A stretch of DNA of 53,252 bases from an uncultured Eubacteriales bacterium (GCA_900546515.1 URDG01000018.1:1-53252), one strand, 5' to 3'; positions 23,795 to 33,616 are shown, numbered from the stretch's first letter. Program-made: numbers and translations. The notes: generated from the letters alone by a model not told the origin.

Positions 23795-24729
23795 TGAGTG
23801 AGCCTAAGCATGTTTCGGTTCTGCTGAACGAATGTATCGAAAATCTTAATATCAGGCCGGACGGGATATATGTCGACGGTACGCTTGGACTCGGCGGGCA
23901 CTCGTATGAGATAGCCTCGCGCCTTACGACGGGCCGCCTTATAGGCATAGACCGCGATGAGACCGCAATAGAGCGCGCGGGTGCAAGGCTTGCGCCGTTT
24001 GCGAATCGTGTGACGCTCGTCCATGGCAACTTCTGCGACACGGCGTCCATACTGGATTCCCTCGGGATCGACAAGGTCGACGGTATGCTCTTTGATTTGG
24101 GCGTGTCGTCCCCGCAGCTCGATGAGAGCGAACGCGGTTTTTCCTATATGAATGACGCGCCGCTGGACATGCGCATGGATCAGAGCAGCTCGCTCACGGC
24201 GCATGATATAGTCAACGGCTATTCCGAAGCGCAGCTCAACCGTATTTTCTGGGACTACGGCGAGGAGCGTTATGCCCGCCGCATCAGCGCGGCCATTGTA
24301 AAGGCACGCGGTGAAAGACCCATAGAGACAACGCTTGAGCTTGTGGATATAATCAAGAGCGCGCTGCCGGCTGCGGCTCTGAGGGAGAAGCAGCATCCTG
24401 CAAAACGCTGCTTTCAGGCAATACGGATCGCGGTGAATGATGAACTCGGCGCTATATCCGCGCTTATGGATACTGCCCCCGACAAACTGAAAGTTGGCGG
24501 CAGATTATGTGTGATAAGCTTCCACTCTCTTGAGGACCGGATCGTCAAATCAGGCATTGCGGCCAGAGAAAACGGCTGCACCTGCCCAAGAGAGGCCCCA
24601 ATATGTACTTGCGGCTTTGTAAAGACCCTCAAAAGTGTCTGCCGCAAGCCCATATTGCCGGGAGAGGATGAAATAGAGAGAAATCCACGCTCCCGCAGCG
24701 CGAAGCTTCGCGTAGCGGAGAGAGTGTGA
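23794..24729 (+). CDS. rsmH: 16S rRNA (cytosine1402-N4)-methyltransferase
   Basis: RsmH (MraW) methylates C1402 of 16S rRNA in the ribosomal P site. The 311-residue product has HVSVLLNECIENL at the N-terminus, the SAM-binding VDGTLGLGGHS, DLGVSSPQLD, and the late FHSLEDRIVK and NPRSRSAKLRV signatures. It shares one base with the mraZ stop codon. It is the usual second gene of the dcw cluster. Confidence 0.96.
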   Translation: MSEPKHVSVLLNECIENLNIRPDGIYVDGTLGLGGHSYEIASRLTTGRLIGIDRDETAIERAGARLAPFANRVTLVHGNFCDTASILDSLGIDKVDGMLFDLGVSSPQLDESERGFSYMNDAPLDMRMDQSSSLTAHDIVNGYSEAQLNRIFWDYGEERYARRISAAIVKARGERPIETTLELVDIIKSALPAAALREKQHPAKRCFQAIRIAVNDELGAISALMDTAPDKLKVGGRLCVISFHSLEDRIVKSGIAARENGCTCPREAPICTCGFVKTLKSVCRKPILPGEDEIERNPRSRSAKLRVAERV

Positions 24730-25034
24730 AGATGAAGAGAATATCGGCTTCAATGTTCCTTGCAGTGATCTTCTGTTTTTCGGCGGCCGTGCTGGTGTTT
24801 TCACTGCTTGCCTCCATAAAGCTTGCGGCGCTCAACGACACGGCGGCGCGGCTCCGCGCGGAGACTGCGGAGCTTGCGGAGGAGAACAGAAGTCTCACGG
24901 CTCAGTATGAGCAGAGTATAAGCATTGACGAGATCGAACGCCGCGCTGTTGAGGTGCTGGGGATGCAGCATCCCTCCGCGGAGCAGATCGAATATATAGA
25001 GTATACAGAAAATCGGAGCAGACCGGATAATTGA
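24726..25034 (+). CDS. ftsL: FtsL-like cell division protein
   Basis: A 102-residue bitopic membrane protein in the position of ftsL. A short basic N-terminus is followed by one membrane segment (SMFLAVIFCFSAAVLVFSLLA) and an extracytoplasmic coiled coil (about residues 35-65) ending in SIDEIERRAVEVLGMQHP, the FtsL/DivIC ending pattern. It would form the FtsQLB-type complex that activates FtsW/FtsI. Either GTG at 24726 (GTGA overlap with the rsmH stop) or ATG at 24732 may be the start; GGAG upstream suits both. Confidence 0.8.
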   Translation: MKMKRISASMFLAVIFCFSAAVLVFSLLASIKLAALNDTAARLRAETAELAEENRSLTAQYEQSISIDEIERRAVEVLGMQHPSAEQIEYIEYTENRSRPDN

Positions 25035-25093
25035 TGTAGTAGCTGGATAAGCCGCTGAATATATTTTAGTATGTTCTTGTGCGGGAGTGTGCT

Positions 25094-27415
25094 ATGTCAG
25101 AAAAGCTTGAGACTAACGGTCGCCGATACGGACCGAACAGGCAAATGCTCCGCCGCACGCTGTTTTTAATGGCAGTGTGCGGCATAGCTGCATTTCTGGT
25201 GCTTTTGGTGCGGCTATATAAGCTTCAGATAATCGACCATGATCGCTATGAGCAGCTTGCCATACAGCAGCAGCTCAGGGAAGCGCCGTGTTCCGCCGCG
25301 CGCGGCGTGATCTACGACTCGAAGATGAATCCGCTGGCTGTCAGCGCCTCGGTCGACAACGTTTATCTCAGTCCTGCGGAGATAGAGATGTACGGCGAGG
25401 ATAAGGAACTCATTGCCGATAATCTCTCGCGGATACTGGGACTTGACCGCAGTGATATACTGAAAAAAACGAGCCAGACGGGCTCGTGGTACGTCACAGT
25501 CGCGCGCAAGATAGAGAGCGAAAAGGCAGATGAGGTACGCCGTTTCAAGTCCGAGTACGGACTGCGCGGCGTCAGGCTCGAAACCGATACCAAGAGGTAT
25601 TACCCGAATTCGTCCCTCGCCTGTCATCTGATAGGCTTTGTCGGAACGGATAATTACGGCCTTGAGGGCATAGAAGCGCAGTATGATTCCGCGCTTGCCG
25701 GAACGGCGGGGAAGACCGTGCGCGCCACGAACGCCTATGGCACAGAGCTGATGTTTTCGCATTTTGAGGAATACTATCCCGGCGAGGACGGCTATGATAT
25801 CGTCACGACCGTAGACTCCACGATACAATATTATATCGAAAAACATCTAAAGCAGGCTGTTGAGGATTATGATATACAAAACGGCGCGGGAGCCATTGCG
25901 ATGGACGTCAACACAGGCGCGATTCTGGCAATGGCGTCGCTGGATGGATATGACCTCAATAATTTTCTTGCTGTTAGCGACAAGGCGCAGCTTGCGATAG
26001 ACGGCGCGGCAACGGAGGAAGAGGCGCGGAAGCTCCTCAGCGAGGCGCAGGCGCGGCAATGGCGCAATAAAGCGCTGTCTGACACGTATGAGCCGGGCTC
26101 AACATTCAAGATCATAACGCTCTCCATGGCGCTTGAAGAGGGCAAGGTGCGGCTTGAGGACAGCTTTTACTGCCCGGGCAGCGTCAGCGTGCTTGGGCGC
26201 ACAAACCCAATACGCTGCTGGAAGGCCGGCGGCCACGGTTCGCAGACTCTGACGCAGGCCGTCCAGCACTCGTGCAATGTCGCCTTTGTCAATATCGGTC
26301 AGCGCATAGGCGCGGAGACCTTTTACAAATACTGCGAGGGCTTCGGTTTTCTGGAACTCAGCGAGGATATGGATGCAAACCTAACCGCAACGACCGGCAT
26401 TGACCTTGCCGGGGAGAGCGGCAGTATCTGGTGGAGCCAGAATACCTTTTATTCGCAGCGAAATCTATCGCAGCTTGCCGCCGCATCCTTTGGACAGACC
26501 TTTACGATCACGCCGCTTCAGCTCATTACCGCGGTCAGCGCCTGCGTGAACGGCGGTCACCTGATGCAGCCATACGTTGTCAGCCGTATGCTCAATCCTG
26601 ACGGCACCGTTGCATATGAGCACAGCCCGAACGAGGTGCGGCAGGTCATAAGCGAGGCGACGAGCGAAAAGGTCCGCACGATACTTGAAAAAGTCGTCGG
26701 CGACCAGACGGACGGTACCGGCCGAAACGCCGCAGTCAGCGGCTACCGTATCGGAGGAAAGACCGGGACAAGTGAAAAGGTCAGCCTTGAAGCCACGACC
26801 GGTCAGAAGGAGTATATAGTCTCCTTTATAGGCTTCGCCCCGGCGGACGACCCGAAGATCGCGGTACTGATCTTCTTGGATACGCCTTCAAATAAATCCG
26901 GCGTATATATAAGCGGCGGGCAGATGGCGGCGCCGGTCGTTGGCCGTATGATGGCGGATATACTGCCGTATATGGGCGTCGAACCCGATGCCGGCGAAAA
27001 AAATGCAGATGCTGCAATGCCGCTTGTACTGGATATGAGCGTTGACAGGGCAGCCACCGCAATAAAGGATGCGGGACTTGAGTACCGTACTATAGGCGAG
27101 GGGAGCACGGTCACAAATCAGCTCCCGCTGTCGGGTACGACTCTTGCCGCCGGCAGTCAGGTCATTCTATATCTCGGTGCGGAGCCGTCTGACGATACAG
27201 AGACCGTACCGGAGCTCAGCGGCATGACCTATGATGAAGCGCGCGACATGCTCTCGTATTATGGGATATATATCCGGACCTCAAGTCCGGTCAGCGACTC
27301 GGCGGTGCAGACCGTCGGGGCGCAGAGCATAAGACCCGGCTGCACCGTCAGCCACGGGACGACGATAGAAGTCAGCCTGATAAGCAGCGATGAATCGATG
27401 CTTGGCAAATATTAA
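25094..27415 (+). CDS. PASTA-domain peptidoglycan transpeptidase, SpoVD/FtsI type
   Basis: A class B penicillin-binding protein of 773 residues that cross-links septal or spore cortex peptidoglycan outside the membrane. One membrane segment near the N-terminus is followed by the dimerisation domain and the transpeptidase with STFK (Ser336), SCN (about 393-395) and KTGTS (about 556). Two PASTA domains occupy the last ~140 residues. PASTA-bearing SpoVD and vegetative FtsI cannot be told apart by sequence alone; as the only such gene in the cluster it probably serves division. ATG 25094 follows GGGAG; an upstream GTG (25079) is less likely. Confidence 0.93.
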   Translation: MSEKLETNGRRYGPNRQMLRRTLFLMAVCGIAAFLVLLVRLYKLQIIDHDRYEQLAIQQQLREAPCSAARGVIYDSKMNPLAVSASVDNVYLSPAEIEMYGEDKELIADNLSRILGLDRSDILKKTSQTGSWYVTVARKIESEKADEVRRFKSEYGLRGVRLETDTKRYYPNSSLACHLIGFVGTDNYGLEGIEAQYDSALAGTAGKTVRATNAYGTELMFSHFEEYYPGEDGYDIVTTVDSTIQYYIEKHLKQAVEDYDIQNGAGAIAMDVNTGAILAMASLDGYDLNNFLAVSDKAQLAIDGAATEEEARKLLSEAQARQWRNKALSDTYEPGSTFKIITLSMALEEGKVRLEDSFYCPGSVSVLGRTNPIRCWKAGGHGSQTLTQAVQHSCNVAFVNIGQRIGAETFYKYCEGFGFLELSEDMDANLTATTGIDLAGESGSIWWSQNTFYSQRNLSQLAAASFGQTFTITPLQLITAVSACVNGGHLMQPYVVSRMLNPDGTVAYEHSPNEVRQVISEATSEKVRTILEKVVGDQTDGTGRNAAVSGYRIGGKTGTSEKVSLEATTGQKEYIVSFIGFAPADDPKIAVLIFLDTPSNKSGVYISGGQMAAPVVGRMMADILPYMGVEPDAGEKNADAAMPLVLDMSVDRAATAIKDAGLEYRTIGEGSTVTNQLPLSGTTLAAGSQVILYLGAEPSDDTETVPELSGMTYDEARDMLSYYGIYIRTSSPVSDSAVQTVGAQSIRPGCTVSHGTTIEVSLISSDESMLGKY

Positions 27416-27434
27416 TGGATCAGGGGGATAAAAC

Positions 27435-28892
27435 ATGAAGCTTAAAGAGCTGCTGGTAAATCTGGATGTAATAAGCAGTACAGCCGATATGGAGACGGAA
27501 ATAAAGGGCGTGAGCTACGACTCGCGCAAAACGGAGCCGGGAGATCTGTTTGTCGCAATAAAGGGCTTTGAGTCCGACGGACACAGGTTCATCCCCAAGG
27601 CAATGGAGCGCGGGGCCTCTGCCGTGCTGTGCGAGGTGCCGCCGGAGGACGGAACGCCTTTTGTCCAGATAGCAGACTGCCGCCGCGGTCTCGCCTATGT
27701 GAGCCGCGAGTTTTTCGGCGATCCGGCATCGAGTATGACAATGATCGGCATTACTGGTACGAGCGGGAAGACGACGTCTTCATATCTCATAAAGCACCTT
27801 CTGGAAACGGCGCTCGGCGCCAAGGTCGGCCTTATCGGCACAAACGGCAATATGATCGGCAGCGAAAGCCTGCACTCCGAGTATACAACGCCCGAGAGCT
27901 GTGAGCTTCACAGGATTTTCCGCCGCATGGCGGACGAGGGCTGTACGCATGTCGTCATGGAGGTGTCGTCCCACGCGCTTGCGCTTGAACGTGTTGCCGG
28001 CATACATTATGATGTTGCCGAATACACGAATCTCTCACAGGATCACTTGGATCTTCACGGCACGATGGAGGAATATGCCGCGGCGAAGAAGATACTCTTC
28101 AGCCAATGCACCGTCGGCTGCATGAATAAGGACGACAAATGGACCGAATTCATGCTGGACGGCTCGACCTGCCGCCCGATAACCTTCTCTGCCGAGTCTG
28201 ATGATGCTGACCTCACAGCCAAGGATGTCCGTCTGAGCGCAAACGGAGTGCGTTTTGCCGCCGTGTATAAAAACGAGATCGCGCTGACGAAGCTTGCCAT
28301 ACCCGGAATGTTCTCCGTGCATAATGCGCTCGGAGCGATAGCCGTGGGACTTGCGCTTGGCATAAGCCTTACCGACTGCTGCAGCGCCATGACGACTGCA
28401 AAGGGCGTTAAGGGCAGGGTGGAGGTTGTCCCGACGGACGGCGATTATTCCATAATCATCGACTACTCACATAAGCCCGGAGCGCTTGAAACGGTGCTTC
28501 AGACGCTGCGTCCGGTGGTCAAGGGCCGCCTTATCTGTCTGTTCGGCTGCGGCGGGGACAGAGACAAGGTCAAGCGCCCGATAATGGGCGCGATAGCTGC
28601 GGACAACTCGGATCTTGTCGTTGTCACGAGCGATAACCCGCGCACCGAGGATCCGGATGAGATCATCCGCGAGATCGTCGAGGGAATGAAAAACAAGCGT
28701 ACACCGAGAAAAGTGATTTGCGACAGGGTGAAGGCAATACAATGGGCTATTGACAATGCACGCTCGGGTGATGTAATATTACTTGCCGGCAAGGGTCACG
28801 AGGATTATCAGGTCGTGGGGCATGAAAAGCACCACATGGACGAACGCGAGATCGTGGCCGACTGGCTTGAACAAAGAAAAAAACGCGGCTGA
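27435..28892 (+). CDS. murE: UDP-MurNAc-tripeptide synthetase
   Basis: MurE adds the third amino acid of the stem peptide. The 485-residue product has the ATP-binding GTSGKTTSS (about 108-116), the carbamylated-Lys region (DHLDLHGTMEEYAAAKKILF) and DNPRTEDP (from Asp400). The DNPR motif marks enzymes that use meso-diaminopimelate rather than lysine, so the wall is predicted to be meso-DAP type. GGGGG precedes the ATG. murF does not follow it, unlike in most dcw clusters. Confidence 0.95.
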   Translation: MKLKELLVNLDVISSTADMETEIKGVSYDSRKTEPGDLFVAIKGFESDGHRFIPKAMERGASAVLCEVPPEDGTPFVQIADCRRGLAYVSREFFGDPASSMTMIGITGTSGKTTSSYLIKHLLETALGAKVGLIGTNGNMIGSESLHSEYTTPESCELHRIFRRMADEGCTHVVMEVSSHALALERVAGIHYDVAEYTNLSQDHLDLHGTMEEYAAAKKILFSQCTVGCMNKDDKWTEFMLDGSTCRPITFSAESDDADLTAKDVRLSANGVRFAAVYKNEIALTKLAIPGMFSVHNALGAIAVGLALGISLTDCCSAMTTAKGVKGRVEVVPTDGDYSIIIDYSHKPGALETVLQTLRPVVKGRLICLFGCGGDRDKVKRPIMGAIAADNSDLVVVTSDNPRTEDPDEIIREIVEGMKNKRTPRKVICDRVKAIQWAIDNARSGDVILLAGKGHEDYQVVGHEKHHMDEREIVADWLEQRKKRG

Positions 28893-28902
28893 ATAAGCCG
28901 CG
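28884..28902 (+). other. Short hairpin between murE and mraY
   Basis: CGCGGCT (28884-28890), loop GAATA, AGCCGCG (28896-28902), spanning the murE stop codon and followed only by TGATTT. It is too weak in T for a terminator. It might tune transcript stability or readthrough. Confidence 0.4.
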
Positions 28903-28920
28903 CCTGATTTGGAGTACACC

Positions 28921-29934
28921 ATGACGATAAAGCTGATAACCGCCTTTGTATTGGCATTCCTGTTTTCGACTGCTTTCGGAAAATATTATATTCCCTGGCT
29001 GCGCAGGCAGAAAGCCGGACAGGAGATAAAGTCAAACGGGCCGACCTGGCATATGTCCAAGAGCGGCACCCCTACTATGGGCGGCGTGATGTTCATCGGT
29101 GCTGTTGCGTTTGTATGTCTGACTGTCGGATTTGACGGCATGCTGCACGGCAATTTCGTGCACATCTTTGTGCTGCTGTTTGCGCTCGTCTTCGGCGCAA
29201 TCGGTTTTCTTGACGACTGGGAGAAGCTTAAAAAGAAGCAGAACCTCGGCCTGACCGCAAAAATGAAGTTTCTGCTCCAGCTCGCGGCGGCGCTCGTGTT
29301 CGTGCTTTTGATGCGTGAGATAGGCTTTGTGAGATCCGATCTCTACGTTCCGTTTTTCAATGTCACGCTGCATATGCCGGAATGGCTCTACTTCGTGTTC
29401 GCGTCGTTCGTCATTGTCGGCACTGTGAACGCCGTCAATATAACGGACGGCGTCGACGGCCTTGCCGCCGGCACCAGCATCCCGGTTTTCCTCTTCTTTG
29501 TCGTCGTGTCTATCCTCTGGGGCGAGAATTTCCTTGAGCTCGGTATATTTGCCTCCGGCATGATCGGCGGACTTATGGGTTTTCTTGTTTATAACTTCAA
29601 TCCGGCCAAGTGCTTCATGGGCGATACAGGCTCGCTGTTTCTTGGCGGCGCAGTCGCGGCTCTCGCATTTGCCTATGATATGCCGCTTATCCTCGTAACC
29701 TTGGGCATTATCTATATTCTTGAAACGCTCTCCGATATAATTCAGGTGACTTATTTCAAGATCACCCACGGAAAGCGCATATTCAGAATGGCACCGCTCC
29801 ATCACCACCTTGAAATGGGCGGATGGACGGGAAAAAAGTGGAAAGAAAGAGAACTTTTTGTTCTTTTTACCGGTATATCTCTGGTGTTTGCCATCATATC
29901 ATTTATTGGGGTGTTTCACCGTTACACGCTCTGA
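28921..29934 (+). CDS. mraY: Phospho-N-acetylmuramoyl-pentapeptide transferase
   Basis: MraY makes lipid I by joining UDP-MurNAc-pentapeptide to undecaprenyl phosphate at the inner membrane face. The 337-residue product has about ten membrane segments and the catalytic motifs LDDWEKLKKK, NAVNITDGVDGLAAG and the HHH motif in PLHHHLE. ATG 28921 follows GGAG by six bases; the TTG at 28909 covers the ribosome binding site and is rejected. Confidence 0.96.
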   Translation: MTIKLITAFVLAFLFSTAFGKYYIPWLRRQKAGQEIKSNGPTWHMSKSGTPTMGGVMFIGAVAFVCLTVGFDGMLHGNFVHIFVLLFALVFGAIGFLDDWEKLKKKQNLGLTAKMKFLLQLAAALVFVLLMREIGFVRSDLYVPFFNVTLHMPEWLYFVFASFVIVGTVNAVNITDGVDGLAAGTSIPVFLFFVVVSILWGENFLELGIFASGMIGGLMGFLVYNFNPAKCFMGDTGSLFLGGAVAALAFAYDMPLILVTLGIIYILETLSDIIQVTYFKITHGKRIFRMAPLHHHLEMGGWTGKKWKERELFVLFTGISLVFAIISFIGVFHRYTL

Positions 29935-29969
29935 TATTCTGATACTGTGCAAGTCGGGGAGGTGGGAAG

Positions 29970-31127
29970 ATGCGTTACGAAAGCGCCCGCCTCGCCGGCT
30001 TTTCCGCAGTTGCGGACAAGGAGAGCCGCAGCAGCTTTGACACATCTTTTTTTGTTCTTGTCATTCTGCTACTGACCATGGGTGTTGTCATGGTGCTCTC
30101 GTCCAGCTATGCCAGAGCCTATTACGATCCGGGCAATATCACCGGCGGCAATGCCGTGTACTATTTTGTGCGCCAGCTGCTCTATGCGGTGCTGGGCGTT
30201 GCGGCCATGCTGTTTGCCTCGCGCCTGCCGATGAACCTTTATAAGCGCTTTGCCTTTCATTTTCTGGCGGCAGTGCTCGTTTTGCTGCTGCTTGTGCCGT
30301 TTATCGGCGTCAAGGCGAACGGCGCGCGGCGCTGGCTCGGCGTCGGCGGATTGACAGTGCAGCCGTCGGAGCTGGCGAAGCTTGCGGTGATCATTTCGTT
30401 TTCCGCGCTCATCTGCCGCTTCCGCGGAAGAATGAGATCTTTCAGATACGGCATACTGCCGTTTGCGGCGATACTGTGCGTCATAATCGGGCTTCTGGTG
30501 CTCGAACCGCATTTCTCCGCTTCGGTCATCATTATTGCGATCGGCGGCGCGATGCTTTTCCTCGGCGGCGTGCGTCTGGGCTGGTTTGCCGCGGCCTTCG
30601 GCACTGCCGGCGCAGCTGTGGCTGTGCTGCTGACATTTTTCCCGTATGCCTCCAGCCGCATCAATACATGGCGCGATCCTTTTTCCAGCTCCTCCGACGA
30701 GGGCTATCAGATCGTGCAGTCGCTGTACTCTATAGGCTCGGGCGGACTGAGCGGACTTGGCCTCGGCGGCAGCCGGCAGAAGTTTCTCTATCTTCCCGAG
30801 GAGCACAACGACTTCATTTTTTCGGTCGTGTGCGAAGAGATGGGCTTTATCGGCGCGGCGCTGATACTTGTGCTTTTTGCGATGCTCATTCTGCGCGGCT
30901 ACTGGATAGCGCTTCATACGCCGGACAGATTCGGCTTTCTCGTCTGCGCCGGCGTCACGACGCTTCTTGCAATACAGGTTTTTCTCAACGTGGCCGTTGT
31001 CACGAATCTTGTGCCGTGCACCGGCATATCGCTTCCGTTTTTCAGCTACGGCGGCACGGCGCTGCTCATCGAGCTTTTCGAGATTGGCATAATACTCAGC
31101 GCATCGAGGGATGCGCTTCCATACTGA
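29970..31127 (+). CDS. ftsW: Lipid II polymerase FtsW (SEDS family)
   Basis: A 385-residue SEDS glycosyltransferase that polymerises lipid II at the septum with its partner transpeptidase. About ten membrane segments are seen. Motifs include NGARRWLGVGGLTVQPSELAKLA, the catalytic-region LPEEHNDFIFSVVCEEMGF and the C-terminal LPFFSYGG. SpoVE, the sporulation paralogue, is very similar; location in the dcw cluster supports FtsW. A strong GGGGAGGTGGG precedes the ATG. murD, which usually lies between mraY and ftsW, is missing. Confidence 0.93.
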   Translation: MRYESARLAGFSAVADKESRSSFDTSFFVLVILLLTMGVVMVLSSSYARAYYDPGNITGGNAVYYFVRQLLYAVLGVAAMLFASRLPMNLYKRFAFHFLAAVLVLLLLVPFIGVKANGARRWLGVGGLTVQPSELAKLAVIISFSALICRFRGRMRSFRYGILPFAAILCVIIGLLVLEPHFSASVIIIAIGGAMLFLGGVRLGWFAAAFGTAGAAVAVLLTFFPYASSRINTWRDPFSSSSDEGYQIVQSLYSIGSGGLSGLGLGGSRQKFLYLPEEHNDFIFSVVCEEMGFIGAALILVLFAMLILRGYWIALHTPDRFGFLVCAGVTTLLAIQVFLNVAVVTNLVPCTGISLPFFSYGGTALLIELFEIGIILSASRDALPY

Positions 31128-31145
31128 GCGAAAGGACATACAGAT

Positions 31146-32285
31146 ATGAAATTCATTCTCACCTGCGGCGGCACCGCCGGACACATAAATCCTGCGCTTG
31201 CTATTGCCGGGCGGCTTAGAGAGCTCATGCCCGACTGTGATATACTCTTCATCGGTGCTGAGGGCAAGATGGAGATGGAGCTGGTTCCGCGCGAGGGCTA
31301 TCAGATCGAGGCGCTGAAAATAACAAACATAAGCAGGGGGCTGAATCTCAAATCGATCAGGCATAACCTTGACACCCTGAAAAATGTGGCCGTGTCTACC
31401 CGCGAGGCCAAGCGAATGATCCGCGAGTTCAAGCCGGATGTAGTCATCGGCACCGGCGGATATGTCTGCTACCCTGTACTTATGGCGGCGTCCGAACTCG
31501 GTGTTCCGACGGCAGTGCACGAAAGCAACGCCGTTCCCGGCCTGACCACGAAGCTGCTTGCCGAGCATGTAGACAAGGTGATGGTGGGCTTTGAGGAGAG
31601 CAGAAGCGCATATCATCACCCGGAACGGGTCGAGGTAACTGGTACTCCAGTACGCGGAGAGTTTGCTGCCTACAGCAAGGCGCTTGCGAAGAAAGAGCTT
31701 GGGCTCGATCCCGATGAGCCGCTTGTCGTATCTGTTTGGGGTTCGCTCGGCGCGGCGCATATGAATAAGATCATGGGCGAGCTCATAACCATGCTTGACG
31801 CAAGGCGGGAATTTCATCTTATCCACTCGGCAGGCTCAATGTATTTCAAGGACTTCAGGGAGAAGCTTGAGAAGGCTGCGCCGGATTTCGCGCGCTTTGG
31901 CGCGGATGTGCGCCAGTATATCTATGATATGCCGCGCGTTATGGCTGCGGCGGATCTCATACTTTGCCGCGCCGGGGCGTCGACGCTCTCGGAGCTTGCA
32001 TACATGGGTAAGCCCGTCATAATCGTACCCTCGCCGAACGTGACGAATAACCATCAGGAGAAAAATGCCCGCGTGCTCGAAAGGGCTGGAGGAGCAAAGG
32101 TTTTCCTTGAGGGCGAATTCGATGCGCCCGCGCTTCTGGACACGGTGCGTTCGCTCCTCGGTGACAAGAGCAGGCTGGACGCCATGTCGGCGGCTATGCG
32201 CTCGCTTGCCGTTCCGGGCGCGACGGACAGGATCTGCGATATAATACTCAGCCTGCCGTCGGAAAAGAGAAAAAACAAAAAATAA
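31146..32285 (+). CDS. murG: Lipid II-forming N-acetylglucosaminyltransferase
   Basis: MurG transfers GlcNAc to lipid I on the inner face of the membrane. The 379-residue GT-B product has the glycine loop CGGTAGHINPALA, HESNAVPGLTTKLLA, VWGSLGAAHMN and the donor-binding CRAGASTLSELAYMGKPVIIVP. GAAAGGAC precedes the ATG. The second murA follows after a structured 71-base gap. Confidence 0.96.
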   Translation: MKFILTCGGTAGHINPALAIAGRLRELMPDCDILFIGAEGKMEMELVPREGYQIEALKITNISRGLNLKSIRHNLDTLKNVAVSTREAKRMIREFKPDVVIGTGGYVCYPVLMAASELGVPTAVHESNAVPGLTTKLLAEHVDKVMVGFEESRSAYHHPERVEVTGTPVRGEFAAYSKALAKKELGLDPDEPLVVSVWGSLGAAHMNKIMGELITMLDARREFHLIHSAGSMYFKDFREKLEKAAPDFARFGADVRQYIYDMPRVMAAADLILCRAGASTLSELAYMGKPVIIVPSPNVTNNHQEKNARVLERAGGAKVFLEGEFDAPALLDTVRSLLGDKSRLDAMSAAMRSLAVPGATDRICDIILSLPSEKRKNKK

Positions 32286-32306
32286 GCTTTTCAGCATCAC
32301 ACCGAT

Positions 32307-32356
32307 CCCCGCGTGCGCATAGTATAGCGTGATTTGAACGCACGGGGGGATTTTTT
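32307..32356 (+). promoter_or_regulatory. Hairpin with T-tract covering the ribosome binding site of the second murA
   Basis: CCCC-G-CGTGCG (32307-32317) pairs with CGCACG-GGGG (32339-32348), leaving one bulged G, and is followed by GATTTTTT. The right arm contains the only Shine-Dalgarno sequence (GGGGGGA, 32344-32350) for the ATG at 32357. The fold would therefore act either as an intrinsic terminator between murG and murA or as a translational block. Confidence 0.6.
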
Positions 32357-33610
32357 ATGGATATATGGCATATGCGGGGAGGAAACCGTCTTGACGGCGC
32401 GTGCTTTGTTCAGGGCTCAAAAAACGCCTCGCTGCCCATTATAGCCGCTTCGATAATCAGCCCTGCCCGCACTGAACTTATGAACGTGCCTCAGCTGCGC
32501 GATGTGGATGCCGCGCTGCGGATACTCCGGCATCTGGGCTGCACTGCAGAGCAGAGGCAGAACGAAGTTTATATCGACTCTACATATCTTTCGTGCAGCG
32601 CCATACCGAATTCTCTTATGGAAGAAATGCGCTCGTCCGTGATATTCATGGGCGCACTGCTTGCGCGCTGCGGCGAAGCACGCCTGTCGCTCCCGGGGGG
32701 ATGCCAGCTTGGCAGGCGGCCTATAGACCTGCACCTGAGCGCGCTCAGACAGATGGGCGCGGTGGTAGATGAAGATGGGCCCGAGATATACTGCCGCGCG
32801 GAAAAGCTGCATGGAGCGGTGATTGACCTGCCGTTCCCGAGCGTCGGGGCCACGGAGAACATCATGCTCACAGCCTGCGCGGCGCGCGGCAGGACCGTAA
32901 TAAACGGCGCTGCGCGTGAACCGGAGATAACAGCGCTTCAGGACTATCTGCGCACGATGGGAGCGGAGATAGGCGGGGCCGGTAGCAGCACCGTCGTCAT
33001 CGAGGGGTTCAGCGCCAATGACCATGCGGTCTGCCGCATGATCCCGGACAGAATAGTGGCCTCTACGATCGCCTGCGCCGCTGCGGCAGTTGGCGGAAAT
33101 GTTGAAATGAGAGGCGTTGCGCCGGAACATTTTTCTACAGTTCTCTACTTCCTAAATCAGGCGGGCTGTGATATAATAAGCAATAATCGCACAGTGCGCG
33201 TAAAATCGTCCGGCCGTCTCAAGGCGCCGGGAGAAATCTCGACCCGGCCGTATCCCGGCTTCCCGACGGATGCGCAGCCTGTTTTGATGGCTGCTCTGCT
33301 CAAGGCCGAAGGACGGACGGTCATCACGGAGAATATCTTTGAAAACCGCTACCGGCAGGTGCCGGAGCTGAGACGGCTCGGAGCGGATATCGTCACCGAG
33401 GGGAAGCGGGCGGAGATATGGGGTGTCGGCTGTCTGCACGGTTCGGCCCTAAGCGCCACAGATCTCAGAGGCGGCGCGGCGATGATAGTCGCCGGACTTT
33501 CCGCCGATGGGGAAACGGTCGTGTTTGATGACGGACATATTACGCGCGGTTACGAACGCTTTGACATGCGTCTGCGCGCTCTCGGAGCGGATATTTTTCT
33601 TGAGTACTGA
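32357..33610 (+). CDS. murA: UDP-N-acetylglucosamine 1-carboxyvinyltransferase (second copy, in dcw cluster)
   Basis: A 417-residue MurA homologue, 17 residues shorter than the copy at 5225. The catalytic Cys116 in PGGCQLGRRPIDLH and Lys22 (GSKNA) are retained, so it should be active. Sequence between the motifs is clearly diverged from the first copy (for example TRPYPGFPTDAQP versus TLPYPGFPTDMQP), as expected for the two ancient MurA types of Firmicutes. Its Shine-Dalgarno sequence lies in a hairpin, so expression may be conditional. It lies in the place where murC or murB often stands. Confidence 0.92.
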   Translation: MDIWHMRGGNRLDGACFVQGSKNASLPIIAASIISPARTELMNVPQLRDVDAALRILRHLGCTAEQRQNEVYIDSTYLSCSAIPNSLMEEMRSSVIFMGALLARCGEARLSLPGGCQLGRRPIDLHLSALRQMGAVVDEDGPEIYCRAEKLHGAVIDLPFPSVGATENIMLTACAARGRTVINGAAREPEITALQDYLRTMGAEIGGAGSSTVVIEGFSANDHAVCRMIPDRIVASTIACAAAAVGGNVEMRGVAPEHFSTVLYFLNQAGCDIISNNRTVRVKSSGRLKAPGEISTRPYPGFPTDAQPVLMAALLKAEGRTVITENIFENRYRQVPELRRLGADIVTEGKRAEIWGVGCLHGSALSATDLRGGAAMIVAGLSADGETVVFDDGHITRGYERFDMRLRALGADIFLEY

Positions 33611-33616
33611 CGGTCA

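Noticed and set aside
30069..31826. A 585-codon open frame on the - strand opposite ftsW and murG
   Set aside because: It spans two well-identified genes, and its product is a Lys/Arg/His/Gln-rich sequence with no domain. It is an antisense shadow.
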